Assembly: GCF_007097485.1 (NCBI RefSeq)
Contig: NZ_VKDE01000002.1
Coordinates: 124,001 to 188,000 of the forward strand
Direction: 5' to 3'
Length of the DNA: 64,000 bases
Source of the DNA: Carboxylicivirga sp. M1479
GTDB lineage: Bacteria > Bacteroidota > Bacteroidia > Bacteroidales > Marinilabiliaceae
Both the position numbers and the translations under genes were made by a program. The notes below the pieces were generated by a model that worked only from the letters and a program-made list of their open reading frames with translations, did no database searches and was not told the origin of the DNA. Shown here in pieces: positions 46,624-55,175 of the stretch (within the stretch, counting starts at the first letter, position 1; every line of letters begins with the position of its first letter).

Positions 46624-47955
46624 ATGAAGCTATGGGATAAAGGAACCTCAGTAGATAAACGAATTGAAGAGTTTACGGTCGGACGAGATCGAGAGTTGGA
46701 TGTTTTGTTGGCTCCGTTTGACGTGTTAGGTACAATGGCGCACATAACAATGCTGCAAAGTGTTGACTTGCTTAGCAAGGATGAGTTGGAGAGTTTGTTA
46801 GTAGTGCTTAAGAAATTGTACAAACAGGCTGTGGAGGGTGAAGTACAAATTGAAGAGGGGATTGAAGATATTCATTCGCAGGTGGAATTAATGTTGACCA
46901 GAGAGTTGGGCGATGTTGGTAAAAAAGTTCATAGCGGACGCTCTCGTAATGATCAGGTGCTTCTCGATTTAAAGTTATACACCCGTCATCAAATAGAGAC
47001 GCTGGTTAATGCCGTGGATAAGTTGTTTGTGGTATTACAGCAGAAGAGTGAAGAACATAAAGATGTTTTGATTCCAGGTTATACACACTTGCAAGTGGCC
47101 ATGCCATCCTCTTTTGGAGTTTGGTTTGGAGCTTTTGCTGAGAGTTTATCTGATGATTTATTGATGTTGCAAGCTGCTTGGCGTACGGCTAACCAAAACC
47201 CATTAGGCACAGCTGCGGGTTATGGTTCATCATTTCCATTAAACCGAACAATGACAACCGAGTTGTTAGGTTTTGAGGATTTGAACTACAACGTAGGATA
47301 TGCGCAAATGGCGCGTGGTAAAATGGAACGAACGGTTGCTTATGCAATGGCATCGGTAGCACAAACAATTGGTAAGCTGGCAGTCGATGGTTGCTTGTTT
47401 ACTAGTCAGAATTTTGGATTTTTAAAGTTGCCCGATGCCTTAACCACTGGGTCGAGCATAATGCCACACAAAAAAAATCCGGATGTATTTGAATTGTTGA
47501 GGGCTCATTGTAATAAAATACAGGCTTTACCTGAGTCGATTGGTGCCATTATTACCAATCTGCCAACAGGATATTTTCGCGATTTGCAATTAATCAAGGA
47601 AGTGTTTATGCCGGCTTTTGATGAGTTGATTGATTGTATTGAAATTGCTGCCTATGCCATCGAAAACATTGAGGTGAAGACCAATGTGATGCAAGATGAG
47701 AAGTATAAGTTGGCTTTTAGTGTTGAAGAGGTTAATAAGTTGGTGTTGAGTGGTGTTCCTTTTCGCGATGCCTATAAGCAGGTAGGAATGGCCATTGAAG
47801 CTGGCTCTTTTGAAACAGATGGTCAGGTTAAGCATACGCACGAAGGCTCAATTGGTAATTTGTGCAACGATAAAATTGAATTGAAGAAGAATAAAATTAT
47901 ACAAGAATTTGGCTTTGATACTGTATCCAATGCAGTTCAAAACCTTTTAAAATAG
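46624..47955 (+). CDS. argH: Argininosuccinate lyase
   Basis: Cleaves argininosuccinate to arginine and fumarate. The 443-residue protein has the fumarase-superfamily signature GSSIMPHKKNPD with the catalytic serine, plus SGRSRNDQ and PGYTHLQVAMPSSFG. It has its own promoter and ArgR box, separate from the main arginine cluster. A citrate synthase follows 5 bases after its stop. Confidence 0.95.
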   Translation: MKLWDKGTSVDKRIEEFTVGRDRELDVLLAPFDVLGTMAHITMLQSVDLLSKDELESLLVVLKKLYKQAVEGEVQIEEGIEDIHSQVELMLTRELGDVGKKVHSGRSRNDQVLLDLKLYTRHQIETLVNAVDKLFVVLQQKSEEHKDVLIPGYTHLQVAMPSSFGVWFGAFAESLSDDLLMLQAAWRTANQNPLGTAAGYGSSFPLNRTMTTELLGFEDLNYNVGYAQMARGKMERTVAYAMASVAQTIGKLAVDGCLFTSQNFGFLKLPDALTTGSSIMPHKKNPDVFELLRAHCNKIQALPESIGAIITNLPTGYFRDLQLIKEVFMPAFDELIDCIEIAAYAIENIEVKTNVMQDEKYKLAFSVEEVNKLVLSGVPFRDAYKQVGMAIEAGSFETDGQVKHTHEGSIGNLCNDKIELKKNKIIQEFGFDTVSNAVQNLLK

Positions 47956-47960
47956 AATTT

Positions 47961-49301
47961 ATGGCAATATTTGAGAAATTAGCGAACGATGCCGTGGCGT
48001 CAAGTGATATAGAAAAATCGTTGTTTGACGAGTATAGTGTTAAACGAGGATTGCGTAATGCTGATTTCTCAGGTGTGCTTGTTGGTTTAACAACTATTGG
48101 CGATGTTGAGGGCTACGATAAGGTTGATGGTAAGCTGGTGCCAAAAGATGGTAAGCTATTTTACCGAGGTGTTGAGCTAAAGGATCTAGCAAAAGGTTTC
48201 CAGTCCAAAGGACGTCATGGTTTCGACGAAACGGCCTACCTGCTTTTGTCTGGTAATCTACCTAATAAAGAAGAGTTGGAAGAGTTTTCTGGCAAACTGG
48301 CCGAAGAGCGCCATTTGCCTCCATTCTTTTCTAAAAATATGATTTTGTCTCTTCGTGGACGAGATGTTATGAATATGTTAGCTCGCTCGGTACTGGGTTT
48401 ATACACAGCCGACGAAGATGCTGAAGATTTATCGCCGGAAAACCTGATAAAACAGTCCATTAGCTTAATTGCTAAGTTTCCGGTTATCGTGGCCTATTCT
48501 TATTTTGGTATGCGTCATTCGTATCAAAAAAAATCATTAGTCATACGTCATCCTCAACCAGGATTGAGCACAGCTGAAAATTTCCTTTACATGCTTAAGG
48601 GCGATAATTATTCAAAGTTAGAAGCCGACTTACTGGATTTATCTTTGGTGATACATGCTGAGCACGGAGGGGGTAATAACTCATCGTTTACTACGCGTGT
48701 TGTTAGTTCTGCTCAAACCGATACCTATTCGGCTATTGCAGCTGCATTGGGTTCACTAAAGGGAGGTTTGCATGGCGGTGCCAACCTAAAGGTAATGGAT
48801 ATGATGGAAAACATTAAAACCAATGTATCTAACTGGCGCGATGAAAACGAAATCAAAGCCTACCTGCAAAAGATACTGCAGAAAAAAGCCTTCGATAACA
48901 CCGGGAAAATTTATGGTATCGGACATGCTATTTATACCAATTCCGATCCGCGTGCCGTATTGTTAAAAGAGAAAGCTGAAGCATTGGCCATTGAAAAGCA
49001 GCGATTGGATGAATTTCATTTGTATGCTGCCATTGAACGCTTGGCACCTCAGGTGTTTTATGAGTTTAAAGGAGCTAATGCCAAAGTTATTTGTGCCAAT
49101 GTCGATTTCTATAGTGGCTTTGTTTATGAGTGTCTACAAATTCCAAAAGAAATATATACACCTATTTTTGCCGTATCGCGCATTGCAGGCTGGTGTGCAC
49201 ATCGTATCGAAGAGGTGACTTTCTCGAGTCGTCGAATCATTCGACCTGCATATAAAAATGTATCAGAAAGAATAGATTATCTTGAATTGAACGATAGATA
49301 A
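47961..49301 (+). CDS. gltA: Citrate synthase
   Basis: Condenses acetyl-CoA and oxaloacetate. The 446-residue protein has the catalytic residues of the family: histidine in GGLHGGAN, histidine in GIGHAIYTNSDPR and aspartate in NVDFYSGFVYECL. SRIAGWCAHRIEE near the end is typical. Its place five bases after argH is unusual: citrate synthase leads toward 2-oxoglutarate and glutamate, the precursor of arginine and proline, so shared control by ArgR is plausible. A 2-methylcitrate synthase cannot be excluded from sequence alone. Confidence 0.92.
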   Translation: MAIFEKLANDAVASSDIEKSLFDEYSVKRGLRNADFSGVLVGLTTIGDVEGYDKVDGKLVPKDGKLFYRGVELKDLAKGFQSKGRHGFDETAYLLLSGNLPNKEELEEFSGKLAEERHLPPFFSKNMILSLRGRDVMNMLARSVLGLYTADEDAEDLSPENLIKQSISLIAKFPVIVAYSYFGMRHSYQKKSLVIRHPQPGLSTAENFLYMLKGDNYSKLEADLLDLSLVIHAEHGGGNNSSFTTRVVSSAQTDTYSAIAAALGSLKGGLHGGANLKVMDMMENIKTNVSNWRDENEIKAYLQKILQKKAFDNTGKIYGIGHAIYTNSDPRAVLLKEKAEALAIEKQRLDEFHLYAAIERLAPQVFYEFKGANAKVICANVDFYSGFVYECLQIPKEIYTPIFAVSRIAGWCAHRIEEVTFSSRRIIRPAYKNVSERIDYLELNDR

Positions 49302-49322
49302 AAACGATTTTGTTGATTGGGT

Positions 49323-49374
49323 ATGAGGGACCGTTGCATGGGGGAGATTTGCATGGTCCCTCATTTTTGTTTTT
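49323..49374 (+). terminator. Rho-independent terminator after the citrate synthase gene
   Basis: ATGAGGGACC (49323-49332) and GGTCCCTCAT (49355-49364) form a perfect 10-bp stem with a 22-base loop, followed by TTTTGTTTTTG. It begins 22 bases after the gltA stop. Confidence 0.8.
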
Positions 49375-49968
49375 GATGGTGCTTGGCGCTGCATGTAGTT
49401 GGAGTAAAGTGTATAGAGAATCCATTTAAGAGTCAATCTTTGATAAATTAAAATGAACACACGCACTGCGTAGTGACATTATCCCAAATGAATAACAAAA
49501 TGTTTGATAAAGCATTTTGCTTATATCATGGGTTAATGCCATAACAGAATCACAGATTGTTTTTTTATCAATCGTTTTGATTCGATCGGTATTATCCTTC
49601 ACTTTTGACCATCCTTCTTGCCCCACTCGAAATGCAATTTCGGCAGTGCGGTGGCCTGTTCCATTGGCGGGCATGCGAAGGCGTGAATAATGATTAATTT
49701 AATTGAACATCAAAGGGGCTTGACCTACTTTGATTGTGAAAGTAATTTATCATTAGAGCGGGAGGTAGCATCAATGGGACTAGTGTTTTGTTTCTTTTGG
49801 GCGATGCAAAAGAAAGGAAAACCATCTCACACAACAGGGTATTTCATTGCTTCCTTTCGTTACAAATTTTTATTAATCCACAGGAATATCCTATGACCCT
49901 TAAAGTTCGCTGGAGTTAGGTGTATCTGAAGAACAGTGTATCAGATTTTTATTGGTCGAAAACTTTGC
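49375..49968. repeat. Gene-free spacer with palindromic repeat-like elements
   Basis: Small open frames occur on both strands, but none has a start region or composition like a gene. TTTCTTTTG (49791-49799) and CAAAAGAAA (49807-49815) form a perfect 9-bp inverted repeat with a 7-base loop, in the style of the element at 46192-46221. CACTGCGTAGTG (near 49462) is another small dyad. The stretch is probably repeat-derived spacer DNA. Confidence 0.45.
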
Positions 49969-50220
49969 ATTTCACACAACTATAATGCTTATAAAAACAA
50001 TTCCAATAACACCTCACACTAATAAAAATTTGTTAAAAGCAATTGTACGAACGATTAGCATAAATAATTGTTTAGTACAAATAATTATAACTCCAGGTTA
50101 ATAGATTATAGATCTAATTAAAGCAATTATATAATTAGCTCGAACAATTATATACCTAGTTAAAACAAGTGTACGGTATGACTACGCATGTTTTATCTGA
50201 TGTTTATCACAAATATTCTT
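49969..50220. repeat. About twelve imperfect units with exact 21-bp period
   Basis: Units start at 49969 and every 21 bases after, the last at 50200, with no insertions. Positions 9-16 of the unit follow CAATTATA. C is present at position 9 in nine of twelve units, A at position 10 in ten, A at 11 in ten, T at 13 in eleven, and A at 16 in ten. The best units are 50116, 50137 and 50158. Units at 49948 and 50221 no longer fit. Twenty-one bases equal two turns of B-DNA, so the motifs face one side. Function unknown; it lies 420 bases before carA. Confidence 0.65.
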
Positions 50221-50446
50221 TAAATGGGACTTAGGATGAAGTTTTACATGGCGTTAAAAGTCGTTCAGCGTGCTTGGAGTTTGTTATACCATTTAAATAT
50301 TAAAATGCGCTGGTATAATGCCGATACATATTCATAGTGCTTTTAGGAGTGAAGCGAACGAAAGGCGCATTTTGAATAATAATCGGTATTATTCCTAATA
50401 AATATGGTAGAGTAAGACCTTACTGCTAGTATTTATATCGTACAAT

Positions 50447-50539
50447 AATGCATACTTATGCGTAAGCTTAATTTTTATGTAATAAATATGCAAACAAAGC
50501 TTAAAAATTCGAGTGTTATACAAATAATTATTACATTTG
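50447..50539 (+). promoter_or_regulatory. carA control region: ArgR-type boxes and -7 box
   Basis: AATGCAT-ACTT-ATGCGTA (50447-50464) is a dyad of TGCAT half-sites. TAAATATGCA (50483-50492) repeats the ten bases shared by the argR and argH operators. TACATTTG (50532-50539) is an exact TAnnTTTG box, without a clear -33 partner. Further TGCAT words follow in the roughly 95-base leader (near 50561 and 50592). Confidence 0.55.
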
Positions 50540-50640
50540 TACCGCATAAGGGAGTCCCTCTGCATGCATTTATTCCACATAATGGATAGATGCATTTTTT
50601 ATATAGGTTTTAAGTGTAAATCAATTAAGCATCTGAAGGC

Positions 50641-51723
50641 ATGCCTGAAATAAAAAAGATCAAATTAGTGTTGGAAGACGGAACGGTCTTCGAAGGAAAA
50701 TCATTTGGATATCATCAGTCGGTAGCTGGAGAGGTTGTTTTTAATACAGCCATGACAGGGTATCCTGAGAGTTTAACAGATCCATCTTATGAGGGTCAAA
50801 TATTGGTTTCAACCTATCCCTTAATTGGGAATTATGGTGTGCCCAAAAGCGATGTTGAAAATGGTATTCCAAAGTTTCATGAGTCTGATCGGATTCATAT
50901 TTCTGGTTTAGTAATTTCTGATTATTCCTTTGAATACAGTCATTGGAACGCTGAAAATAGTCTGCGTGAATGGTTGATCCAAAATAAAGTTCCAGGTATT
51001 TTTGATATCGATACACGTGCTCTTACCATGATACTTCGTGAGAAAGGCGCTATGTTGGGTAAGATAGAAGTTGAGGGCGACGAGATTGATTTTGTAGATC
51101 CGAATAAAGAAAACCTGGTTGCCAAAGTTAGTGTTAAAGAGAAAAAAGTATACGGCAACGGTAAGCATAAAGTAGTGTTAGTTGATACCGGCGCTAAGAA
51201 TAATATTTTGCGTAGTTTATTAAAGCGCGATACAACCGTTATTCGTGTTCCTTGGGATTACGATTTCACTCAGGAAGATTATGATGGTATTATGTTGTCA
51301 AATGGACCTGGTGATCCTCAAATGTGCGAAATTACCATTAAGCACATTCAAAAAGCCATGGAAATTGGTAAGCCTATTTTTGGTATTTGTTTAGGAAATC
51401 AGTTGCTAGGAATTGCATCAGGTGCTTCTACCTACAAATTAAAATATGGCCACCGTGCCCATAACCACCCAGTAATTAGAGTGGGTACCGATACCTGCTA
51501 TATTACTAGTCAAAATCATGGTTTTGCCATCGATAACGACACCTTAACTGATGAGTGGGAGCCTTTCTTTGTTAATATCAACGATAAAACCAACGAGGGT
51601 GTTATTCATAAAACAAAGCCATTCTTTTCAACTCAGTTTCACCCTGAGGCATCTAGCGGACCAACCGATACGGAGTTTTTGTTCGACGTGTTAATTAAAA
51701 AAATAGAAGAAAGTAAGCTCTAG
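50641..51723 (+). CDS. carA: Carbamoyl phosphate synthase small subunit
   Basis: Glutaminase subunit supplying ammonia to CarB. The 360-residue protein has the N-terminal CPSase domain (LEDGTVFEGKSFG, FNTAMTGYPE) and a class I glutamine amidotransferase domain with nucleophile C250 (FGICLGNQLL) and the His-Glu pair in FHPEASSGP. It stands alone, far from carB, with its own control region carrying ArgR-type boxes, and ends at a hairpin. Confidence 0.96.
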   Translation: MPEIKKIKLVLEDGTVFEGKSFGYHQSVAGEVVFNTAMTGYPESLTDPSYEGQILVSTYPLIGNYGVPKSDVENGIPKFHESDRIHISGLVISDYSFEYSHWNAENSLREWLIQNKVPGIFDIDTRALTMILREKGAMLGKIEVEGDEIDFVDPNKENLVAKVSVKEKKVYGNGKHKVVLVDTGAKNNILRSLLKRDTTVIRVPWDYDFTQEDYDGIMLSNGPGDPQMCEITIKHIQKAMEIGKPIFGICLGNQLLGIASGASTYKLKYGHRAHNHPVIRVGTDTCYITSQNHGFAIDNDTLTDEWEPFFVNINDKTNEGVIHKTKPFFSTQFHPEASSGPTDTEFLFDVLIKKIEESKL

Positions 51724-51747
51724 TAGCTTTGCTTAAGAAATAATTAC

Positions 51748-51770
51748 GAAGGTCGCCGCAAGCGACCTTC
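51748..51770 (+). terminator. Hairpin terminator after carA
   Basis: GAAGGTCGC and GCGACCTTC form a perfect 9-bp stem with a CGCAA loop, 24 bases after the carA stop. The T-tail is short (TTTCGT), so efficiency may be modest. Confidence 0.7.
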
Positions 51771-51825
51771 TTTCGTATAAAACAAATTGCGTATTTTTAT
51801 TGCTTAACCAAAACGAACCGCAATT

Positions 51826-52770
51826 ATGGCAGTTGGTGCAAAAAATACCGCAATTGAATATCATTCGCGTATCAATCAAACGCTTGATTATATAGAGAAG
51901 AATTTGGAGAAGCAATTCACTCTTGATGAACTAGCTTCTATCGCCGCCTTCTCCAAATACCATTTTCATCGTATTTTCATGGGTGTTATCAACGAAACAC
52001 CTTTTCAATTTATTACACGCTTGCGTTTGGAGAGAGCTGCTACCATGCTTGTAATGAATCCGCAATTGCAGATTGGCGATGTGTTTGTGGCTTGTGGTTT
52101 TTCCGATATATCAATTTTCTCACGAAACTTCAAACAGCATTTTGGTCAATCGCCAAGTCAATGGCGTAAAGAAATGATTCAAAAAAGCAATTTGAGTCAA
52201 GTCAAAAGCAATCCTAAGAAAATACAGCAGGAGCTGAGTGTCTACTTTTGTTCCCATACTAAATCACTTAAATGGATGACGAATATGGAACTAAACAAAA
52301 GTATTGAAGTGAAGAACATGCCAAGCATGACAGTGGCATATGTGCGACACATTGGACCTTATAAAGGTGATGAAGAGTTGTTTCGTGGCTTATGGCATAA
52401 AATGATGACCTGGGCAGGGGCCAAAGGCTTGTTGGCTCAGCCTAACTTTCAATCATTAGCAGTTTACCACGATGATCCTAATATTACCGACGATATGAAG
52501 CTGCGAACCAGTATTTGTATCACAATTCCTGAGGATGCGAAAGTCGATGGCGAAATTGGTAAAATGGTGGTAGAGGGCGGTTCGTATGTTGTAGCTCGTT
52601 TCGAAGTTGAAGCGCATGAATTTGCTGAGGCCTGGAACTGGATGTATGCAAGCTGGTTTCCTAAAAGCGGTTATCAGCCCGACGATAAGCCGTGTTTTGA
52701 ATTGTATTCCGAGGAGCCAAAGGACAATAAATTCATCGTCGATATTTGTGTGCCCGTTAAGCCTTTGTAA
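51826..52770 (+). CDS. AraC-family regulator with GyrI-like ligand-binding domain
   Basis: A 314-residue transcription factor. The N-terminal AraC double HTH (about 10-115) includes FTLDELASIAAFSKYHFHRIF and ACGFSDISIFSRNFKQHFGQSPSQWR. The C-terminal half (about 155-314) is a GyrI/SOUL-type domain (SIEVKNMPSMTVAYVRHIGPY and FELYSEEP), which binds small hydrophobic or cationic molecules in relatives such as Rob and BmrR. This is the reverse of the usual AraC order, but normal for this subgroup. Ligand and targets are unknown. Confidence 0.9.
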   Translation: MAVGAKNTAIEYHSRINQTLDYIEKNLEKQFTLDELASIAAFSKYHFHRIFMGVINETPFQFITRLRLERAATMLVMNPQLQIGDVFVACGFSDISIFSRNFKQHFGQSPSQWRKEMIQKSNLSQVKSNPKKIQQELSVYFCSHTKSLKWMTNMELNKSIEVKNMPSMTVAYVRHIGPYKGDEELFRGLWHKMMTWAGAKGLLAQPNFQSLAVYHDDPNITDDMKLRTSICITIPEDAKVDGEIGKMVVEGGSYVVARFEVEAHEFAEAWNWMYASWFPKSGYQPDDKPCFELYSEEPKDNKFIVDICVPVKPL

Positions 52771-52924
52771 CTTCTTAAGCAAAGTCAGGTCATTAACTAT
52801 TGGTTGATGGCCTGGTACTATTCTTCTTTGGTCATTCCGCTACAATAGATCTTCTTTGTAAACTCTTCTTTTTATGATATCTTTATTGGGAACCTATGTG
52901 TTTTATAATTTAAAAAGTTGCCCT

Positions 52925-53155
52925 ATGGATGATTTAATAAAAGTTTATAGTGATACGGAATTGACGATTACACATTTAAAAAATGTATTGGCCGATGCTG
53001 GAATCGAATCCTTGATAAAGAATGATTATGAATCGGGTGTTTCAGCTGGCTTTGTTGCGGGAACGCTATCTGCCATAGATTTATATGTATTTGCTAAGGA
53101 TGAAGAAAAAGCGCGTCCTGTTGTAGAAAAATTTATTAGCGAACTGCAAAAATAA
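52925..53155 (+). CDS. DUF2007-family small protein
   Basis: A 76-residue cytoplasmic protein. IKVYSDTELTITHLKNVLADAGIE-like N-terminus, then DLYVFAKDEEKARPVVEKFI, match the DUF2007 (putative signal-transducing) pattern with a ferredoxin-like fold. The frame is open from 52874, but the ATG at 52925 (MDDLIKVYSD) is the family start. Function unknown. The next gene begins six bases later. Confidence 0.75.
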   Translation: MDDLIKVYSDTELTITHLKNVLADAGIESLIKNDYESGVSAGFVAGTLSAIDLYVFAKDEEKARPVVEKFISELQK

Positions 53156-53160
53156 AACGA

Positions 53161-54114
53161 ATGTTATTACCAACTTCTCGGGATGTTATTAAAGCTTACG
53201 ACTTAATTAAGCCAATTGTTCATTGTACCCCAGTTTTGTCGTCACAGGCCATTAATCAAATTACTGGAGCCGATGTTTATTTTAAATGCGAAAACTTCCA
53301 AAAAGTTGGGGCCTTTAAATACCGAGGTGCTACTAATGCGGTGTTGTCATTAACTGATGAGCAAAAGAAAAATGGTGTTGCAACACACTCCTCGGGTAAT
53401 CATGCTGCAGCTTTGGCTTTGGCGGCTGCAAACAATGGGGTAATGGCTTATATTGTCATGCCCAAAAATGCTCCTGAGATTAAAAAAGTAGCTGTTGCAG
53501 GCTATGGCGCAGAAATAACCTTTTGTGAACCAACCTTAGAGGCACGTGAGCAGACGCTTAATGCCGTTATTGCAAAGACGGGGGCTACTCTGGTGCATCC
53601 TTATAATCAGTTCGAGGTAATTTGTGGGCAAGGAACGTCTTCTCTTGAATTGATGCAGCAAGTTAACTCACTTGATATTGTAATGACACCCGTGGGCGGT
53701 GGAGGCTTGCTTAGCGGTTCAGCAACTTATCTTTCTGAAGAATTTCCAGAAGTAAAAATTATTGCTGCTGAACCTGCCATGGCCAGTGATGCTTACCAAT
53801 CGTTCAAGAGTGGTGAGTTTCATTCGGTTGTTAATCCCAATACCATAGCCGATGGTTTACGTACTTCTTTGGGCGATTTAACATTTGAGATTATAAAAAG
53901 TAAGGTGCATGAAATTTATACTGTCTCGGAACAAAGTATTGTTGCAGCTATGCGCCTCATTTGGGAGCGAATGAAAATAATTGTTGAGCCATCTTCAGCC
54001 GTTCCATTGGCTGTGTTATTAGAGAATAAAGCGGCGTTTAAGCATCAAAAGGTGGGCATCATCTTAACAGGAGGAAATGTGGATCTTGAAAAGCTGCCCT
54101 TCAGTTCAAAATAA
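53161..54114 (+). CDS. PLP-dependent threonine dehydratase / serine racemase family
   Basis: A 317-residue fold-type II PLP enzyme. The PLP lysine is K53 in VGAFKYRGATNA, the asparagine loop is SSGNHAAALA and the phosphate loop PVGGGGLLSG. It lacks the C-terminal ACT-like regulatory domain of biosynthetic IlvA, so it is the short catabolic threonine dehydratase or serine racemase type. These activities cannot be told apart by eye. It follows the DUF2007 gene by five bases and ends directly at a hairpin. Confidence 0.85.
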   Translation: MLLPTSRDVIKAYDLIKPIVHCTPVLSSQAINQITGADVYFKCENFQKVGAFKYRGATNAVLSLTDEQKKNGVATHSSGNHAAALALAAANNGVMAYIVMPKNAPEIKKVAVAGYGAEITFCEPTLEAREQTLNAVIAKTGATLVHPYNQFEVICGQGTSSLELMQQVNSLDIVMTPVGGGGLLSGSATYLSEEFPEVKIIAAEPAMASDAYQSFKSGEFHSVVNPNTIADGLRTSLGDLTFEIIKSKVHEIYTVSEQSIVAAMRLIWERMKIIVEPSSAVPLAVLLENKAAFKHQKVGIILTGGNVDLEKLPFSSK

Positions 54115-54141
54115 AAATGCCCCGATAGTATCGAGGCATTT
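54115..54141 (-). terminator. Terminator for the minus-strand lipoprotein gene (possibly bidirectional)
   Basis: Stem of 13 positions with one mismatch: AAATGCC-C-CGATA against TATCG-A-GGCATTT around a single G. On the minus strand a TTTATTTTG tail follows; on the plus strand the tail is G-rich. It starts right at the stop of the plus-strand dehydratase gene. Confidence 0.65.
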
Positions 54142-54245
54142 AGGGGGAATGTAATAAGCAATAAAATGCTTAACTACAGTATGCTAATTACTGATTAGTT
54201 AGCTTATTCAACAAATCTAATGCCAAAACTGGTTACTGAAGTTGT

Positions 54246-54680
54246 TTAATTCCAAATTCTTAAGGTATTACCACTAACCGATGTTTGGTAGCGCTTTAAT
54301 GGCCATTTGGCTGGTCCTTTTATAATGCTGCCGTACTCTGCTGCGACATTAAATTCTGATTGGCACTCGGGACACACCAGTACAACATCTCCTATGTTGT
54401 CAAAATCAACAAAAAAGGCACCTGTCTTTTCATGCTGATGCGTACACATAAGGTCGAAAGCATAAAATTCCGACGAACTAACTTCAAATACAACCACGCC
54501 ATTAATACCCACATATCGGTTGGTGCCACCAGGTCTTATTATAAAAGGGTTGCTTCCTGCATATTGTGGGTTATCCAGATTTATGGAGGCGTTAAATTTA
54601 ATATTCGGTATTATCTCTACAGAATCTTTGCTGCACGATAAAGAAATGAATACGATGAATAGATATATTGGTTTTTTCAT
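54246..54680 (-). CDS. Rieske-like lipoprotein with altered cluster ligands
   Basis: A 144-residue protein from the ATG at 54680 (MKKPIYLFIV). A short signal segment ends in SLSC, so C16 is the likely lipidated residue. Rieske-fold features are the first ligand box C79-T-H81 and the second box at C103. In classic Rieske proteins the boxes read C-x-H and C-x2-H. Here the second reads C103-P-E-C106, with cysteine in the place of histidine, followed by the normal SEF turn. GPAKWPLKRYQ is typical of the fold. The protein may hold a cluster with one histidine and three cysteines, or none. An upstream 30-codon ORF overlaps its start by four bases. Confidence 0.75.
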   Translation of the reverse strand: MKKPIYLFIVFISLSCSKDSVEIIPNIKFNASINLDNPQYAGSNPFIIRPGGTNRYVGINGVVVFEVSSSEFYAFDLMCTHQHEKTGAFFVDFDNIGDVVLVCPECQSEFNVAAEYGSIIKGPAKWPLKRYQTSVSGNTLRIWN

Positions 54681-54769
54681 TTGTCTAAAATTTGTACCCA
54701 TTTATCATATGGAACTCGCCAATTTTGCCATCCTCCTGTGTGAGAAGTAGTAATTAAGGCTTGTTTCAT
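54677..54769 (-). CDS. Putative 30-residue peptide, translationally coupled to the lipoprotein gene
   Basis: An ATG-started frame of 30 codons (MKQALITTS... GGWQNWRVPY ... ILDK) ending with TGA in the ATGA overlap with the lipoprotein start. It has three tryptophans and no signal or membrane segment. I do not recognise it. The ATGA overlap and an in-phase -7-like TAGCTTTG on the minus strand at 54824-54831 favour real translation. It may be a small protein or only a coupling leader. Confidence 0.4.
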   Translation of the reverse strand: MKQALITTSHTGGWQNWRVPYDKWVQILDK

Positions 54770-55175
54770 ATTAGTAAGGATAATTATAAACGTTCTAGCT
54801 TTTTATTTATTGTTTGGTATGCGCAAAGCTAGTTTGAATGTGCAATATTAGGGTTTTTATTTTAGATGTTTTAAAAACTGTAATTGATATTCAAAGCTCT
54901 TGCATATACCGCTTCAATACATATAGAATTTACTTTCAAAGCTCATATTTTACAGATTTAGCTTTACTAAGCTTTTGCTTCATCTGAACTGATTCAAGTC
55001 AACCTCTAAATCTTGAAATAGAATAGACCTGTGCGAAGTGTAAGGCATATAGTGTGGTCTTTAGATATCTGCCACAGGGTGCTTGAATGTTAAAGGATTG
55101 CTGTGAATAGAGTCTTAGTTATGCAACTTTTTAGCATAAAAATGGTAAATTGGCTCAATATTTAAGATTTGCTTT
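54770..55175. other. Gene-free divergent gap
   Basis: The 406 bases carry promoters for both sides. CTAGCTTT (54795-54802) and AAAGCTAG (54825-54832) form an 8-bp perfect inverted repeat in the leader of the 30-codon ORF, and the right arm overlaps the minus-strand -7-like box TAGCTTTG. Nothing else is recognised. Confidence 0.4.

Noticed and set aside
49426-49896. Small ORFs of 62-82 codons on both strands in the gltA-carA gap
   Set aside because: They overlap each other and the palindromic element, lack promoter or family features, and their composition resembles spacer DNA.
49969-50220. CRISPR array
   Set aside because: The period is 21 bp with diverged units and no constant repeat alternating with unique spacers; no cas genes are nearby.
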